The position numbers and the translations under genes are program-made. The notes under the pieces were generated by a model. The model was not told the DNA's origin, made no database searches, and worked only from the letters and a program-made list of their open reading frames with translations. Below, piece after piece: positions 1-8,882 of a stretch of DNA of 16,150 bases. Source of the stretch: JBMNNS01 sp050942625 (GTDB lineage Bacteria; Bacillota; Dethiobacteria; DTU022; UBA8154); contig JBMNNS010000035.1 in NCBI GenBank assembly GCA_050942625.1, positions 1 to 16,150 of the forward strand. The letters are read 5' to 3'. Each line of letters opens with the position of its first letter. Positions within the stretch are counted from its first letter, which is position 1.

Positions 1-411
1 GGAACCCATGCTGTTAACATGCCTCACAGGGAGTCCAGGCTTGTTCCTTTAGTAGGTCAAGTAACTGCAGGTTTACCAGTACTTGCCGAGGAAAATATAG
101 AAGACTACTTCGCCCTTCCTGGTGAAATGGTCAAAGGCGATACTGTTTTCATGTTACGGGTTAAGGGTGACAGTATGAAAGATGCTGGTATCCTCAACCA
201 AGATTATGTTATTGTCCGGCAGCAGTCTACTGCTGAAAACGGAGAGATTGTTGTTGCTTTACTTAATGATGAGGCCACAGTTAAAAAATTTTATAGAGAA
301 ACTGACCACATTATCTTAAAACCGGCAAATTCGGATTACCAGGAGATCATAGGCAAGGATAATATAACTATACTGGGGAAAGTAATCGGATTGCTAAGAC
401 TATGCGACTAA
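1..411 (+). CDS. lexA: LexA SOS repressor, C-terminal part (5' end outside window)
   Basis: LexA represses the SOS regulon and cuts itself when RecA filaments form on single-stranded DNA. The visible part is the hinge and the S24-type protease domain. The Ala-Gly cleavage site lies in VTAGLP (about 64-81), the catalytic serine in KGDSM (codon 172-174), and the catalytic lysine in EATVKKF (Lys codon near 283). The ending ILGKVIGLLR is typical of LexA. The frame is open to base 1 with no stop, so the internal ATG at 19 is not the real start; the N-terminal winged-helix DNA-binding domain lies upstream, outside the window. The gene converges on the PLP-enzyme gene, and its TAA (409-411) overlaps the other gene's TAG (408-410). 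No intrinsic terminator is visible after it. The identity is secure; DNA-binding specificity cannot be judged here. Confidence 0.95.
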   Translation, partial: GTHAVNMPHRESRLVPLVGQVTAGLPVLAEENIEDYFALPGEMVKGDTVFMLRVKGDSMKDAGILNQDYVIVRQQSTAENGEIVVALLNDEATVKKFYRETDHIILKPANSDYQEIIGKDNITILGKVIGLLRLCD

Positions 412-1706
412 TTTTTTAAAATATTTTCTAGCACTGCTGCTAAGCCAATTAAAATATGTTCATAGCTTAGGCCACCCTGTAGATAAATTGTATAGGGTTC
501 CCGCAGTGGTGCATCGGCACTAAATTCACTGGTAGCACCCTGCACAAATGTACCTGCAGCCATATAAATAGGAACACTGTAACCAGCCGTATGCCCTGCA
601 ACTGGGGTATAGTGAGAATTAACGGGGGAAAATTTTTGTACTGCATTAATAAATGTTTCTAATTCATCCTTAGTTTTAAAACGTACTGATTGCACTATGT
701 CACCCCTCGTTTGAAAAGGACCCGGATCAACTTCATATCCCAAACTTTTCAGAACAAAAGAAAAAGTTATAGCTCCTTTAAGCGCTTCCCCCACAAAATG
801 GGGGGCAACAAAAAGACCCTGATAAAATAATCTTTTGTGCATAAGAAAGGAACCAAGTTCTTTTCCCAGGCCTGGTGCAGTTAGCGCATTGCTAACCCCC
901 ATAACATACCTCTTTTTCCCGACTACATACCCGCCTGTAGGAGCCAACCCCCCTCCAGGGTTTTTAATTAATGAACCAGCTATAAGATCAGCACCCACCT
1001 CCAGGGGTTCTTCTTTTTCTACAAATTCCCCATAACAATTGTCCACAAATATAATCAGCTCGGGATTTATTTGGCGTATCTTTTTGACAAGTAAACCTAT
1101 TTGTGAATTTGTTAATGTTAAACGGAAAGGATCATATCCTTTTGAACGCTGGATAAATACCACTTTAGTAGGCTCCTGGAGCATTTTATTTAAAATTAAC
1201 CTCTTTTCTGAAGACTCAAAATCTTTCGGGTGGCAATAGTCAAAACTAATACCCCAATCCAGCAAGGTACCATTTTCATTATTATTGCCCTTTATGGTAT
1301 TCCAAAGTGTATCATAGGGCAGACCTGTTACAGACACCAAACGCTCCCCGGGCCTTAATAGCGCTTTTAAACAAGTAAAAAGGGTATGTGTTCCCGATAC
1401 AAAATGCGGCCTTACCAGTGCCTCCTCACCTTTAAAAACCCTGGCAAAAAGCGCTTCGAGCTTTTCCCTTCCAAAGTCATTATAAGCATACCCTTCATGG
1501 GAATGAAAACAGTCATCTGTTATTTTTTCTTCCTGAAATGCCTTTAAAACTTTGGCTTGATTGTAAAGCCTGATATCATCAACTTCATGGTGCCGTTGGA
1601 TAACATTTTTTTCTGCTTTAATAATTATGTCAACTACATTAGCGTTGAAACCTAGTAGCTTCCACCATTTCACGTTTAATGATACGCTCCTATCTACCTG
1701 GAGCAA
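408..1706 (-). CDS. ynbB: PLP-dependent methionine gamma-lyase-family protein (YnbB / 'aluminium resistance' type)
   Basis: This is a 432-residue fold-type I PLP enzyme of the family often labelled methionine gamma-lyase-like or aluminium resistance protein. The true substrate of most members is not established. Visible landmarks are SGTHTLF at about 104-110 (cofactor phosphate region), VDNCYGEF at 221-228 with the Asp that would pair with the pyridine nitrogen, and GSLIKNPGGG around 244-253, where Lys248 is the likely Schiff-base lysine. The start is a TTG at 1706-1704, preceded by CTGGAG five bases upstream; it lies inside the last codons of hflX (13-nt overlap), which suggests translational coupling. 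The same gene follows hflX/hfq in Bacillus (ynbA-ynbB), so the position supports the assignment. It is the last gene of the mutS operon and converges with lexA. Family confidence is high, function uncertain. Confidence 0.88.
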   Translation of the reverse strand: MLQVDRSVSLNVKWWKLLGFNANVVDIIIKAEKNVIQRHHEVDDIRLYNQAKVLKAFQEEKITDDCFHSHEGYAYNDFGREKLEALFARVFKGEEALVRPHFVSGTHTLFTCLKALLRPGERLVSVTGLPYDTLWNTIKGNNNENGTLLDWGISFDYCHPKDFESSEKRLILNKMLQEPTKVVFIQRSKGYDPFRLTLTNSQIGLLVKKIRQINPELIIFVDNCYGEFVEKEEPLEVGADLIAGSLIKNPGGGLAPTGGYVVGKKRYVMGVSNALTAPGLGKELGSFLMHKRLFYQGLFVAPHFVGEALKGAITFSFVLKSLGYEVDPGPFQTRGDIVQSVRFKTKDELETFINAVQKFSPVNSHYTPVAGHTAGYSVPIYMAAGTFVQGATSEFSADAPLREPYTIYLQGGLSYEHILIGLAAVLENILKN

Positions 1707-3004
1707 GGGGGCTCCAGGCTATATTTGTTCATATATTTTGTTAAATCTTTCAAATACATATTATTAATTTTGATTTCTAAAACAACATGATCTTGCTCAT
1801 ATTCCAGACTTAAAACCCTGCCCTTTTCATAAAGATAATGATATGAAGGCCAGATATCATAGGGGAAACAAAGCTTCAAGTAGGTAAAGCCTGTCTCCAA
1901 TAGCTTGATAATTTCCTGCTGGAGTTCTAGAAAACCTTTTTTATGTTTTGCAGAAATAAAAACTGAGCGGGGATATTCCCGTGATAATTGTTTTTCCGTC
2001 CTATTTTGTTCTACAGGATCAAGCAGATCAATCTTATTAAACACAAAAAGCTGAGGTTTTTTTTCGATATGAAGTTCCCGCAAAATTTTTGTCACTACAC
2101 GGATACGGTCCTGGTAACCAGGGTGACTTAAATCAACTACATGTAGAAGTAGATCGGCTTCCTTTATTTCTTCCAGTGTTGCACTAAAGGCATCTATTAG
2201 TTCAGGGGGCAGATCCTCAATAAAACCAACCGTGTCTGTTAATAAAACGTTTTTGCCCTTTTCCAGTGGTATGTTCCTGATAATAGGATCAAGGGTAGCA
2301 AAAAGCTTATCCTCAGTAAAAACCGTAGAACCTGTCAGGGTATTTAAAAGGGTGGATTTACCCGAATTCGTATAACCTACCAGGGCGACCAGGGCATATC
2401 CTTTTTCCTTGCGGCTATAACGATGGAGGCTGCGATGTTTGCGGTATAGCTTTATTTCCTTTTTTAAAGCAATTATACGCCTTTTAATTTTCCGGCGATC
2501 AATCTCCAATTGTGTCTCCCCAGGTCCCCGTGTTCCTATACCGCCCCCAAGCCGTGAAAGATAAGCACCTTTTCCCGTCAGCCGTGGCAAGAGATAATTC
2601 AGTTGTGCCAGTTCTACCTGGAGTTTTCCCTCCCGTGACAATGCCCTTTTGGCAAAGATATCCAATATTAAGGTAGTGCGATCAATAATTTTTCCACCAA
2701 TAATATTTTCCAGATTTCTAATTTGGGTTGGTGAAAGCTCCTGGTTAAAAATAATTAGGTTTGCCCCTGTTTTCTCCCTCAATAATTTAATTTCTTCTGC
2801 TTTTCCCTTACCTACAAAATAGGCGGCATCCTCCCTCTCCCGTTTTTGATGTACTTTAGCTACTACTTTTCCCCCAGCTGTTTCTGTTAATAAGCAAACT
2901 TCCTGGAATGAGGTATCAGAGCAATCATCCCTGGTTTCCAGGCTGACCACAATTGCTTTTTCCTGATCGCTTGAAATTTTTTCTGCACCTCGGCTTTTGC
3001 TCAA
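1694..3004 (-). CDS. hflX: Ribosome-associated GTPase HflX
   Basis: HflX is a TRAFAC-class GTPase that binds the large ribosomal subunit and splits or rescues stalled 70S ribosomes, notably under heat or antibiotic stress. The N-terminal HflX domain ends in the family signature LGGGIGTRGPGE (about 152-163). A coiled basic linker follows at about 165-200. The G domain has G1 GYTNSGKS (210-217), G3 DTVG (257-260) and G4 NKID (323-326). The length of 436 residues is normal. The start is uncertain: the frame opens with TTG at 3004, directly after an in-frame TAA, and no ribosome binding site is visible before it. A GTG at codon 19 has an AGGA upstream, but using it would remove part of the first beta strand. 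The gene lies between hfq and the PLP enzyme and is probably cotranscribed with both, perhaps reduced by the hairpin at 3034-3059. Confidence 0.93.
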   Translation of the reverse strand: MSKSRGAEKISSDQEKAIVVSLETRDDCSDTSFQEVCLLTETAGGKVVAKVHQKREREDAAYFVGKGKAEEIKLLREKTGANLIIFNQELSPTQIRNLENIIGGKIIDRTTLILDIFAKRALSREGKLQVELAQLNYLLPRLTGKGAYLSRLGGGIGTRGPGETQLEIDRRKIKRRIIALKKEIKLYRKHRSLHRYSRKEKGYALVALVGYTNSGKSTLLNTLTGSTVFTEDKLFATLDPIIRNIPLEKGKNVLLTDTVGFIEDLPPELIDAFSATLEEIKEADLLLHVVDLSHPGYQDRIRVVTKILRELHIEKKPQLFVFNKIDLLDPVEQNRTEKQLSREYPRSVFISAKHKKGFLELQQEIIKLLETGFTYLKLCFPYDIWPSYHYLYEKGRVLSLEYEQDHVVLEIKINNMYLKDLTKYMNKYSLEPPCSR

Positions 3005-3033
3005 TTAATTTTCATAACAAAAATATATATTGA

Positions 3034-3059
3034 AAAGACACTTGTCTTCAAGTGCCTTT
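3034..3059 (-). terminator. Hairpin between hfq and hflX, possible partial terminator
   Basis: A 10-bp stem (3034-3043 with 3050-3059, one G-U pair in the minus-strand transcript) closes a 6-nt loop. In the minus direction the stem ends in UUU and is followed by UCAAUAUAU, so the U tract is short. It may be a weak terminator, a processing site or a 3'-end stabiliser that lowers hflX expression relative to hfq. No promoter for hflX is obvious in the 105-nt gap. Confidence 0.4.
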
Positions 3060-3109
3060 CTTATGTAAACAACCAAACAAAAGTAAGGAATATACCGTTT
3101 ATAAAGTAA

Positions 3110-3361
3110 TTAAGGGTTTTTAATGGGGTCTGCGGGCATAGGGCTAACTGCTATGTTTTTAAAAGGTATAATTGTGGAAACAGCATGCTTATAGACCAGT
3201 TGTTGCCGGCCTTCAACATCCAAAAGAATGGTAAAATTATCAAAGCTACGTATTTGGCCTTTAATCTGATAACCGTTAATTAAAAAAATGGTTGTTTGCA
3301 TATTATCCTTACGCAACTGGTTCAAAAAATTATCTTGAAGATTAAAGGAACTTTTTGTCAT
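3110..3361 (-). CDS. hfq: RNA chaperone Hfq
   Basis: Hfq is a hexameric Sm-like protein that binds U-rich and A-rich RNA and helps small RNAs pair with mRNAs. The 83-residue product has the N-terminal helix LQDNFLNQLRK, with Gln9 and Asp10 matching the proximal-face residues. The Sm1 strands (about 22-52) include FLINGYQIKGQI. The Sm2 motif VYKHAVSTI (56-64) supplies the Tyr-Lys-His RNA-binding triad. The ATG at 3361-3359 is preceded by a GGGGGAG site six bases upstream. The acidic-poor, proline-containing tail (about 66-83) is slightly longer than in the shortest Gram-positive Hfq proteins. It lies 49 nt downstream of miaA, in the order also seen in many Firmicutes and proteobacteria, so cotranscription is likely. 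Confidence 0.97.
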   Translation of the reverse strand: MTKSSFNLQDNFLNQLRKDNMQTTIFLINGYQIKGQIRSFDNFTILLDVEGRQQLVYKHAVSTIIPFKNIAVSPMPADPIKNP

Positions 3362-3410
3362 TGATATCTCCCCCTATGTATTTGTATAATCTAATTTCGG
3401 TATAAATATA

Positions 3411-4376
3411 TTAATATCCTTCTATTTTCAGGCAAATATTATTCAAAATTGAATTTATATCCATGAATGGATCTACTTCCAACCATTTCACCCTCTTATC
3501 CGCCTGAAACCATGTTAGCTGTCTTTTAGCATAACGTCTTGTATCTCTTTTAAAAAGTGTGATCGTTGTTTCAAAGTCCCATTCTCCTTTCAAGTACTGA
3601 ATAATGTGTTTATACCCGAGAGACTGCATAGACTTTAAGCCACCATGATACCCTTTTTGCAAAAGGGATTTTACTTCTTCCAGGAGCCCTTTTTTTAGCA
3701 TTTGTTCAATTCTATCATTAATTCTTTGATAAAGATAATTTCTTTTCATCGTTAACCCAATAACAACGAGATTATAAGGGCTGTTTTTCTTTATTGTTAG
3801 TTCCTGTTGGCTAGAAATGGGTTCTCCAGTGAGGTAAAAAAACTCCAAAGCCCTGATCATTCTTCTTTGATCGTTAGGATGGATTTTTTGGGCTGCAACA
3901 GGATCACACTTTTTTAACAACTGATAAAGGTAATCTTTCCCCCTACTATGATATTCTTCCTTAAGCCTTTTTCTGATTTCAGGATTGCTTTTACCGCTAC
4001 TAAAAACATACTGATCAACTACTGCTTTAAAATATAACCCTGTACCACCGGATAAAATAGGCAGTTTATCCCTTTTGTTGATTTCGGAAATACAGTCTCT
4101 GGCCATTCTTTGATAATCGTAAACGGTAAAGTTTACAGATGGGTCAACAATGTCAATTAAATGGTGAGCAATACCTTCTTGTTCTGCGGGGGAAGGCTTG
4201 GCGGTTCCAATATTAAGATAACGGTACACTTGTACAGAATCCGCTGATACTATTTCGCCGTCCAACCTTTGTGCTAATTTAACGGCCAAAGCTGTTTTAC
4301 CTACTGCTGTTGGCCCCACTACGGCAAGGAGAGGGATTTTTTTCTGCTTTAATTGAAAAACATCATTTTTTTGCAT
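3411..4376 (-). CDS. miaA: tRNA dimethylallyltransferase MiaA
   Basis: MiaA transfers a dimethylallyl group to N6 of A37 in tRNAs that read UNN codons, giving i6A37, the substrate of MiaB. The 321-residue protein has the P-loop GPTAVGKT (21-28), the DSVQVYR segment (46-52) with the catalytic Asp-Ser, GGTGLY (110-115), and the usual C-terminal RYAKRQLTWFQ helix. I chose the ATG at 4376-4374 because GAGGG lies five bases upstream. A GTG three bases earlier (4379-4377), sharing a base with the mutL stop codon, is the alternative and would add one Met. Either way the gene is tightly coupled to mutL. The order mutS-mutL-miaA-hfq is conserved across many bacteria, which supports the call. Confidence 0.97.
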   Translation of the reverse strand: MQKNDVFQLKQKKIPLLAVVGPTAVGKTALAVKLAQRLDGEIVSADSVQVYRYLNIGTAKPSPAEQEGIAHHLIDIVDPSVNFTVYDYQRMARDCISEINKRDKLPILSGGTGLYFKAVVDQYVFSSGKSNPEIRKRLKEEYHSRGKDYLYQLLKKCDPVAAQKIHPNDQRRMIRALEFFYLTGEPISSQQELTIKKNSPYNLVVIGLTMKRNYLYQRINDRIEQMLKKGLLEEVKSLLQKGYHGGLKSMQSLGYKHIIQYLKGEWDFETTITLFKRDTRRYAKRQLTWFQADKRVKWLEVDPFMDINSILNNICLKIEGY

Positions 4377-4378
4377 CA

Positions 4379-6115
4379 CTACCCTCGCCTTTTAAATTGT
4401 TTTTCCAGATCATATTTTTTCATTTTGAACATTACAGGTCTCCCATGGGGGCAAAAATAGGGGTTATTACATTTTTCTAGTTGTTTTAGCAAGGCTTCTA
4501 TTTCCTTAGTGGTTAATTCATGGTTGGCTTTGATAGCTGTTTTACATGAAAGGCGTAAAATGGTTTCTTTTTTAAAATTAGCGCTGGAAAATTGAAAGAA
4601 AGTGTCGTCCTCCCCTAAAATATCAAGGATCATTTCAGGGCTAAAAAAATTCTGTAAGCATAGTGGAACGGCCCTGATAATAAAAGTATTATTACCAAAT
4701 TGTTCTATTCTTAACCCTATTTCGGCCAAAACCTCCATTTTGTTACTTAACTTATCTGCCTGCATAGGGGGTAGCTCAAAGTGGAAGGGTAAAACTTCCT
4801 GGCAGGGTATTTGTTCTTCTTCTTTATTTAATTTTTCCCAAATTACCCTTTCATGGGCAGCATGCTGATCAATAAAAATAAGCTCGTTTTCCTGCTGAAG
4901 CAAAATATAGGTCCCAAATAACTGCCCCAGAATAAGCGTAGAAGATGCAAAAAGGGCGCCAATTTCTGTTCTGCCCAAAACCTGCTGATAGCTTTCAGTT
5001 TTATCCTTAACGATGAAATTTTCTTCATTGGGGCTAACTTTTGGTTTTGCAGCAGGGGATACTATTGGAGGATTTTCTTTTTCACTTCTACTATTTTGGA
5101 AACCCCTGACTTGAAAACTGGGCAAATTGTAATTAGAAAAAAAGATTTCTTGCAATGCTTTTTCTAGGAAGTTTTTAATTGCTTCTTCCTCAAAAAAACG
5201 AATTTGCAATTTGGTGGGATGCACGTTTATATCTAAATTATTTGGTAATAAGGATAAGTACAAAAATGCCACTGGATACCTTTTAGCAGTTACCAGGCGT
5301 GAAAAGCTATTATTTAAAATGTCATCAAGCAATTTACTTTGTACATATCTTTTATTGACAAAAAAATGCTGGTATCTTTTACTATGGGTGGAAAAAGAGG
5401 GATTGCTAATATAACCATTGACTGAAAATGCATCATTTTCAAAGTTTAGATGCTTCAGCTGTTTAGCAAGATCATGGCCATAAATTTTAATAATCGTATT
5501 CAATAAATTACTGTCCCCAGGTGTTTCTAAAATAGTCCTTCCTTCCCTTTCCAGGGTAAAAGAAACATCTGGCCTGGAAAGGGCCAGCAGATTGACTATC
5601 CTTGTTAGTCGTGTTGTTTCAGCGGGGACCCCTTTTAAAAATTTTAACCTTGCCGGTGTATTATAGAAAATATTTTTTACCGTGACTTTTGTTCCTCTAG
5701 GAAATCCGACCTCTTTAAATACTTTTTCTTTCCCGCCTTCTAACAAAATATAGCTACCGCTTATTTCACCCTCACAATGGGTAGTAATAGATAGTTCCGA
5801 TACCGCGGCAATGCTGGGCAGAGCCTCTCCACGAAAACCCAGCGTGCCTATTTTTTGCAGATCCTTCAAGGTTGTTATTTTACTGGTGGCATGTCTTTCC
5901 AAAGATAAACGCAGTTCATCTGCGGGTATTCCACAACCATCATCCATAACTGTAATTTCTTCGAGCCCACCTTTTTTTATGATAATTCTAAGCCGTTTAG
6001 CCCCGGCATCAAGGGCATTTTCTATAAGTTCTTTAACAACAGAAGAGGGGTTTTCAACTATTTCTCCTGCAGCTATTTGGTTGCAAGTCTGCAGATCCAA
6101 TTTTTTGATGGGCAT
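4379..6115 (-). CDS. mutL: DNA mismatch repair protein MutL (endonuclease type)
   Basis: MutL links MutS mismatch recognition to strand incision. The N-terminal GHKL ATPase is clear: ELIENALDAGA (29-39, Glu29/Asn33 region), DDGCGI (58-63) and GFRGEAL (93-99). After a polar linker (about 335-385), the C-terminal domain carries the nicking-endonuclease motif DQHAAHERVIWE (416-427), SCKTAIKANHEL (523-534) and FCPHGRPV (554-561). These are the metal-binding motifs of MutL proteins in bacteria without MutH. QEVLPF at 439-444 sits where Bacillus MutL has its sliding-clamp-binding motif. At 578 residues it is a little short, mainly in the linker. The ATG at 6115 follows GGGGAGGTG, which begins right after the mutS stop codon, so the two genes are coupled (13-nt gap). 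Confidence 0.97.
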   Translation of the reverse strand: MPIKKLDLQTCNQIAAGEIVENPSSVVKELIENALDAGAKRLRIIIKKGGLEEITVMDDGCGIPADELRLSLERHATSKITTLKDLQKIGTLGFRGEALPSIAAVSELSITTHCEGEISGSYILLEGGKEKVFKEVGFPRGTKVTVKNIFYNTPARLKFLKGVPAETTRLTRIVNLLALSRPDVSFTLEREGRTILETPGDSNLLNTIIKIYGHDLAKQLKHLNFENDAFSVNGYISNPSFSTHSKRYQHFFVNKRYVQSKLLDDILNNSFSRLVTAKRYPVAFLYLSLLPNNLDINVHPTKLQIRFFEEEAIKNFLEKALQEIFFSNYNLPSFQVRGFQNSRSEKENPPIVSPAAKPKVSPNEENFIVKDKTESYQQVLGRTEIGALFASSTLILGQLFGTYILLQQENELIFIDQHAAHERVIWEKLNKEEEQIPCQEVLPFHFELPPMQADKLSNKMEVLAEIGLRIEQFGNNTFIIRAVPLCLQNFFSPEMILDILGEDDTFFQFSSANFKKETILRLSCKTAIKANHELTTKEIEALLKQLEKCNNPYFCPHGRPVMFKMKKYDLEKQFKRRG

Positions 6116-6128
6116 TTTTTCACCTCCC

Positions 6129-8786
6129 CTAACCGTTTAAAGTGTCATCTCCTGCTAACAGTTGACTTTGAAAAGAATAGAGCTTATTTAAGGCCTGAAG
6201 CGGTGTGAGATTTATAATCTTTAGACCCAATATTTCCTTAATAATTTTTTGTTCCTTTTTTGTTAGGACACTGTTTTTTTCTTTTATTACGGAGAAAAAA
6301 GAAAGCTGGCCTTCAATAATGTTTGTGCCCTGCATATCCGGAGTAGATCTATATTTTTCAGCTTCTATATTATCCAATATCTTTTGAGCCCTAAAAATAA
6401 CGGGGTCGGGTAGTCCAGCTAACTTTGCAACATTTATACCATAACTTTTGTCTGCTTTGCCCTGCACTACCTTGCGTAAAAAAACAATCTCTTCCCCCTT
6501 CTCTTTCACGGAAACAGTATAATTCCTGATGCCGGGAAGTGTTTTTTCTAAAGCAGTTAATTCATGGTAATGGGTTGAAAAAAGTACCTTTGCTTTGAGT
6601 TCATTATGCAAGTATTCCAAAATTGCCTGAGCAAGACTCATCCCATCATATGTGCTTGTCCCCCTGCCAATTTCATCCAAAATAACCAGGCTTTTGGGAT
6701 TGGCATTGCTCAGGATTGACGCTGTTTCTTCCATTTCTACCATAAAGGTACTTCTCCCACTACTCAAATCATCGCTAGCACCAACCCTTGCAAAAATACT
6801 TTCAACTGGAGAAAACTCCAATTCATCCGCAGGAACAAAACTACCGGCCTGGGCCATGAGAATTATCTGGGCTATACTGCGACAGTACGTACTTTTCCCG
6901 GCCATATTAGGCCCCGTAATTATTAAAATCCTTTCCTTAGCATCCAGAAAAAGGTCATTGGGAACAAAGGGGTTATCCTGGGTTTGTTCAACCACAGGAT
7001 GGCGTGCTCCTTTAATCCTGATTACGTCTGATGAGCTCAGTCTGGGCTCTGTATACCCAAATGCTGAGGCCACATCGGCCAGCGCATAAAAACAGTCCAG
7101 GTTTGCCAGTACCTTTCCCGTATTCTGTAATTGTTCAGTATATTGCACTAATTTTAAGCGCAGCTCCTCAAAAAGCTGGTATTCTAACGCAGCAAGTTTT
7201 TCCTCCGCGCTAAGAATTATGGCTTCTTTTTCCTTTAATTCCTCTGTAATAAAACGTTCAGCATTAACCAATGTTTGTTTTCTAAAATAATCCTGGGGAA
7301 CCATGGTTATGTTTGCTTTTGTTATTTCAATATAATAACCAAAAACTTTATTGTAGCCTATTTTCAGGGATTTAATACCAGTACGTTCTTTTTCCTTTTT
7401 TTCAAAATCTAGTAACCATCGCCTGCTGTTAGTTGCAATTTCCCTTAGCTCGTCCACCTGCGCATTATACCCCTTTTTGAAAATACCCCCTTCTTTAAGT
7501 GTCAAGGGAGCATCCTCCTTAATTGCAGCATTTAACTCTTTGGTCAGGGCTGTAAAGTCAGGGATTTGTTCATTCAAAAGTTGAATTTGTTTTGCCTTGG
7601 CTTCCTGCAAAAGCTGGGACAAAGCAGGCAGTAGATTCAGTGTTTTGCTAAGGGCCAGGACATCCCTGGGACCGGCCAACCCAAGGTTGATTCGCCCACT
7701 TAGTCTTTCTAGATCATATGTACCTTTAAGAAGTACCGCCAGTTTTTCTCTTAACATCAAATTATCCCGCAACTCCCCTACGGCCTGCCAACGCAATTCT
7801 AAAGCATCAGCAGCAAGAAGAGGCCTCTCCAACCATTTTCTTAACATCCTCCCCCCCATTGCTGTTTTAGTTCTATCCAATATGCCTAGCAGGGTTTCCT
7901 TTTTGCTACCGGAACGCAAGGTTTCAGTAATTTCCAGGTTACGCATTGTTACAGCATCGAGGATTAAAAAATCCACCCGTTTGTAAACCCTGATGTTTCG
8001 AATATGGGCTAAAAAACCTTTTTGCATCTTTTTCAGATACCGTAAAGCATTGGCAGTTGCCAATAGAGAAGGAAGGGAATTCATTATCCCGGAATTATGG
8101 AGCAAATTAGCAGGGAATTGTTCTTGAAGAAGGGTTAGAGGCTGCTCATTATTATCAAATGATGCCAGTTTATTTATAAGAAAAGCCTCCCCCCCCACCC
8201 CCAGCCTTTTTAAAAAAAGGTCTACCCTTTCATCATCTGTTTCGTTTATGATAATTTCCGAGGGCTGCAGCCGGCAAACCTCATCAATAACATTTTCTAG
8301 AGGATTATCATTATAACTATCATTATAAAAGTAGACTTCCAGCTCGCCAGTAGAAATATCAACAGAAGTTAAACCGTACTCATTATGTAGACAGTAAATA
8401 GAGGCTAAATAGTTATTCCGGTTTTCTACAAGCAAGTTTTCTTCAACCTTAGTTCCTGGAGTAATTACCCTGGTAACTTCTCTTTTCATCAACCCTGTCC
8501 CTTGTTGAAGGGTATCCACCTGTTCACAAATGGCAATTTTATAACCTTTATCAAGTAGTTTCATAATGTAATTTTGTGCTGCATGGTGTGGAAAACCGGC
8601 CAAAGGTATCGCATTTTCTTTCTTGCCATCCCTGCTGGTTAAAACAATATCAAGTTCCCTGGAGGCAATGATAGCATCCTCGAAAAACATTTCATAGAAA
8701 TCACCTACCCGGAAAAACAGGATAGTATCCGGATATTCTTCTTTAATAGCTTTAAATTGCTGCATCATAGGTGTTAACTTAGCCAA
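6129..8786 (-). CDS. mutS: DNA mismatch repair protein MutS
   Basis: MutS binds mismatches and small loops and recruits MutL. In an 885-residue protein the mismatch-binding motif GDFYEMF is at 28-34 (Phe30 and Glu32 contact the mispair). The ATPase has Walker A GPNMAGKST (625-633), LSSGRSTF and Walker B ILDEIGRGTST (about 702-712), and the STHYHEL switch (737-743). A MutS helix-turn-helix region and a tail follow. I placed the start at TTG 8786-8784 because AAGAGGTG lies six bases upstream and translation then begins MAKLTPMMQQF, as in many MutS proteins. An in-frame ATG at 8819 and a TTG at 8825 have no good ribosome binding site. It is the first gene of the operon, with a promoter about 60 nt upstream. 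Confidence 0.97.
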   Translation of the reverse strand: MAKLTPMMQQFKAIKEEYPDTILFFRVGDFYEMFFEDAIIASRELDIVLTSRDGKKENAIPLAGFPHHAAQNYIMKLLDKGYKIAICEQVDTLQQGTGLMKREVTRVITPGTKVEENLLVENRNNYLASIYCLHNEYGLTSVDISTGELEVYFYNDSYNDNPLENVIDEVCRLQPSEIIINETDDERVDLFLKRLGVGGEAFLINKLASFDNNEQPLTLLQEQFPANLLHNSGIMNSLPSLLATANALRYLKKMQKGFLAHIRNIRVYKRVDFLILDAVTMRNLEITETLRSGSKKETLLGILDRTKTAMGGRMLRKWLERPLLAADALELRWQAVGELRDNLMLREKLAVLLKGTYDLERLSGRINLGLAGPRDVLALSKTLNLLPALSQLLQEAKAKQIQLLNEQIPDFTALTKELNAAIKEDAPLTLKEGGIFKKGYNAQVDELREIATNSRRWLLDFEKKEKERTGIKSLKIGYNKVFGYYIEITKANITMVPQDYFRKQTLVNAERFITEELKEKEAIILSAEEKLAALEYQLFEELRLKLVQYTEQLQNTGKVLANLDCFYALADVASAFGYTEPRLSSSDVIRIKGARHPVVEQTQDNPFVPNDLFLDAKERILIITGPNMAGKSTYCRSIAQIILMAQAGSFVPADELEFSPVESIFARVGASDDLSSGRSTFMVEMEETASILSNANPKSLVILDEIGRGTSTYDGMSLAQAILEYLHNELKAKVLFSTHYHELTALEKTLPGIRNYTVSVKEKGEEIVFLRKVVQGKADKSYGINVAKLAGLPDPVIFRAQKILDNIEAEKYRSTPDMQGTNIIEGQLSFFSVIKEKNSVLTKKEQKIIKEILGLKIINLTPLQALNKLYSFQSQLLAGDDTLNG

Positions 8787-8792
8787 AGTTTG

Positions 8793-8800
8793 CACCTCTT
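8793..8800 (-). promoter_or_regulatory. Ribosome binding site that sets the mutS TTG start
   Basis: AAGAGGTG on the minus strand lies six bases before TTG 8786. The more distal ATG at 8819 lacks a comparable site: only a weak AAGG occurs, about 16 bases upstream. Confidence 0.7.
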
Positions 8801-8851
8801 CATTTAAAAATTTTCCCATAGTCAACCGTGAAAAACCTTGTCGTCCTGATA

Positions 8852-8862
8852 ATTATAACATA
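8852..8862 (-). promoter_or_regulatory. Extended -10 promoter for the mutS operon
   Basis: The minus strand reads TATGTTATAAT, a perfect match to the Gram-positive extended -10 form TRTGnTATAAT. The -35 region 17 bp upstream is poor (CTCTTT-like), which fits dependence on the extended -10. Transcription would start near 8845, giving a leader of about 60 nt before the mutS TTG. Confidence 0.7.
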
Positions 8863-8882
8863 GACGGATCAAAAAAAGAGAC

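Noticed and set aside
19..21. ATG as the start of LexA
   Set aside because: The frame stays open to base 1 with no stop, and the protein would lack the DNA-binding domain; the gene simply begins outside the window.
4602..4868. Plus-strand ORFs opposite ynbB, mutL, mutS, miaB, ubiB-type, proB and proC genes
   Set aside because: They are frame shadows: odd composition, no domain-like sequence, no ribosome binding site, and fully covered by well-supported genes on the other strand.
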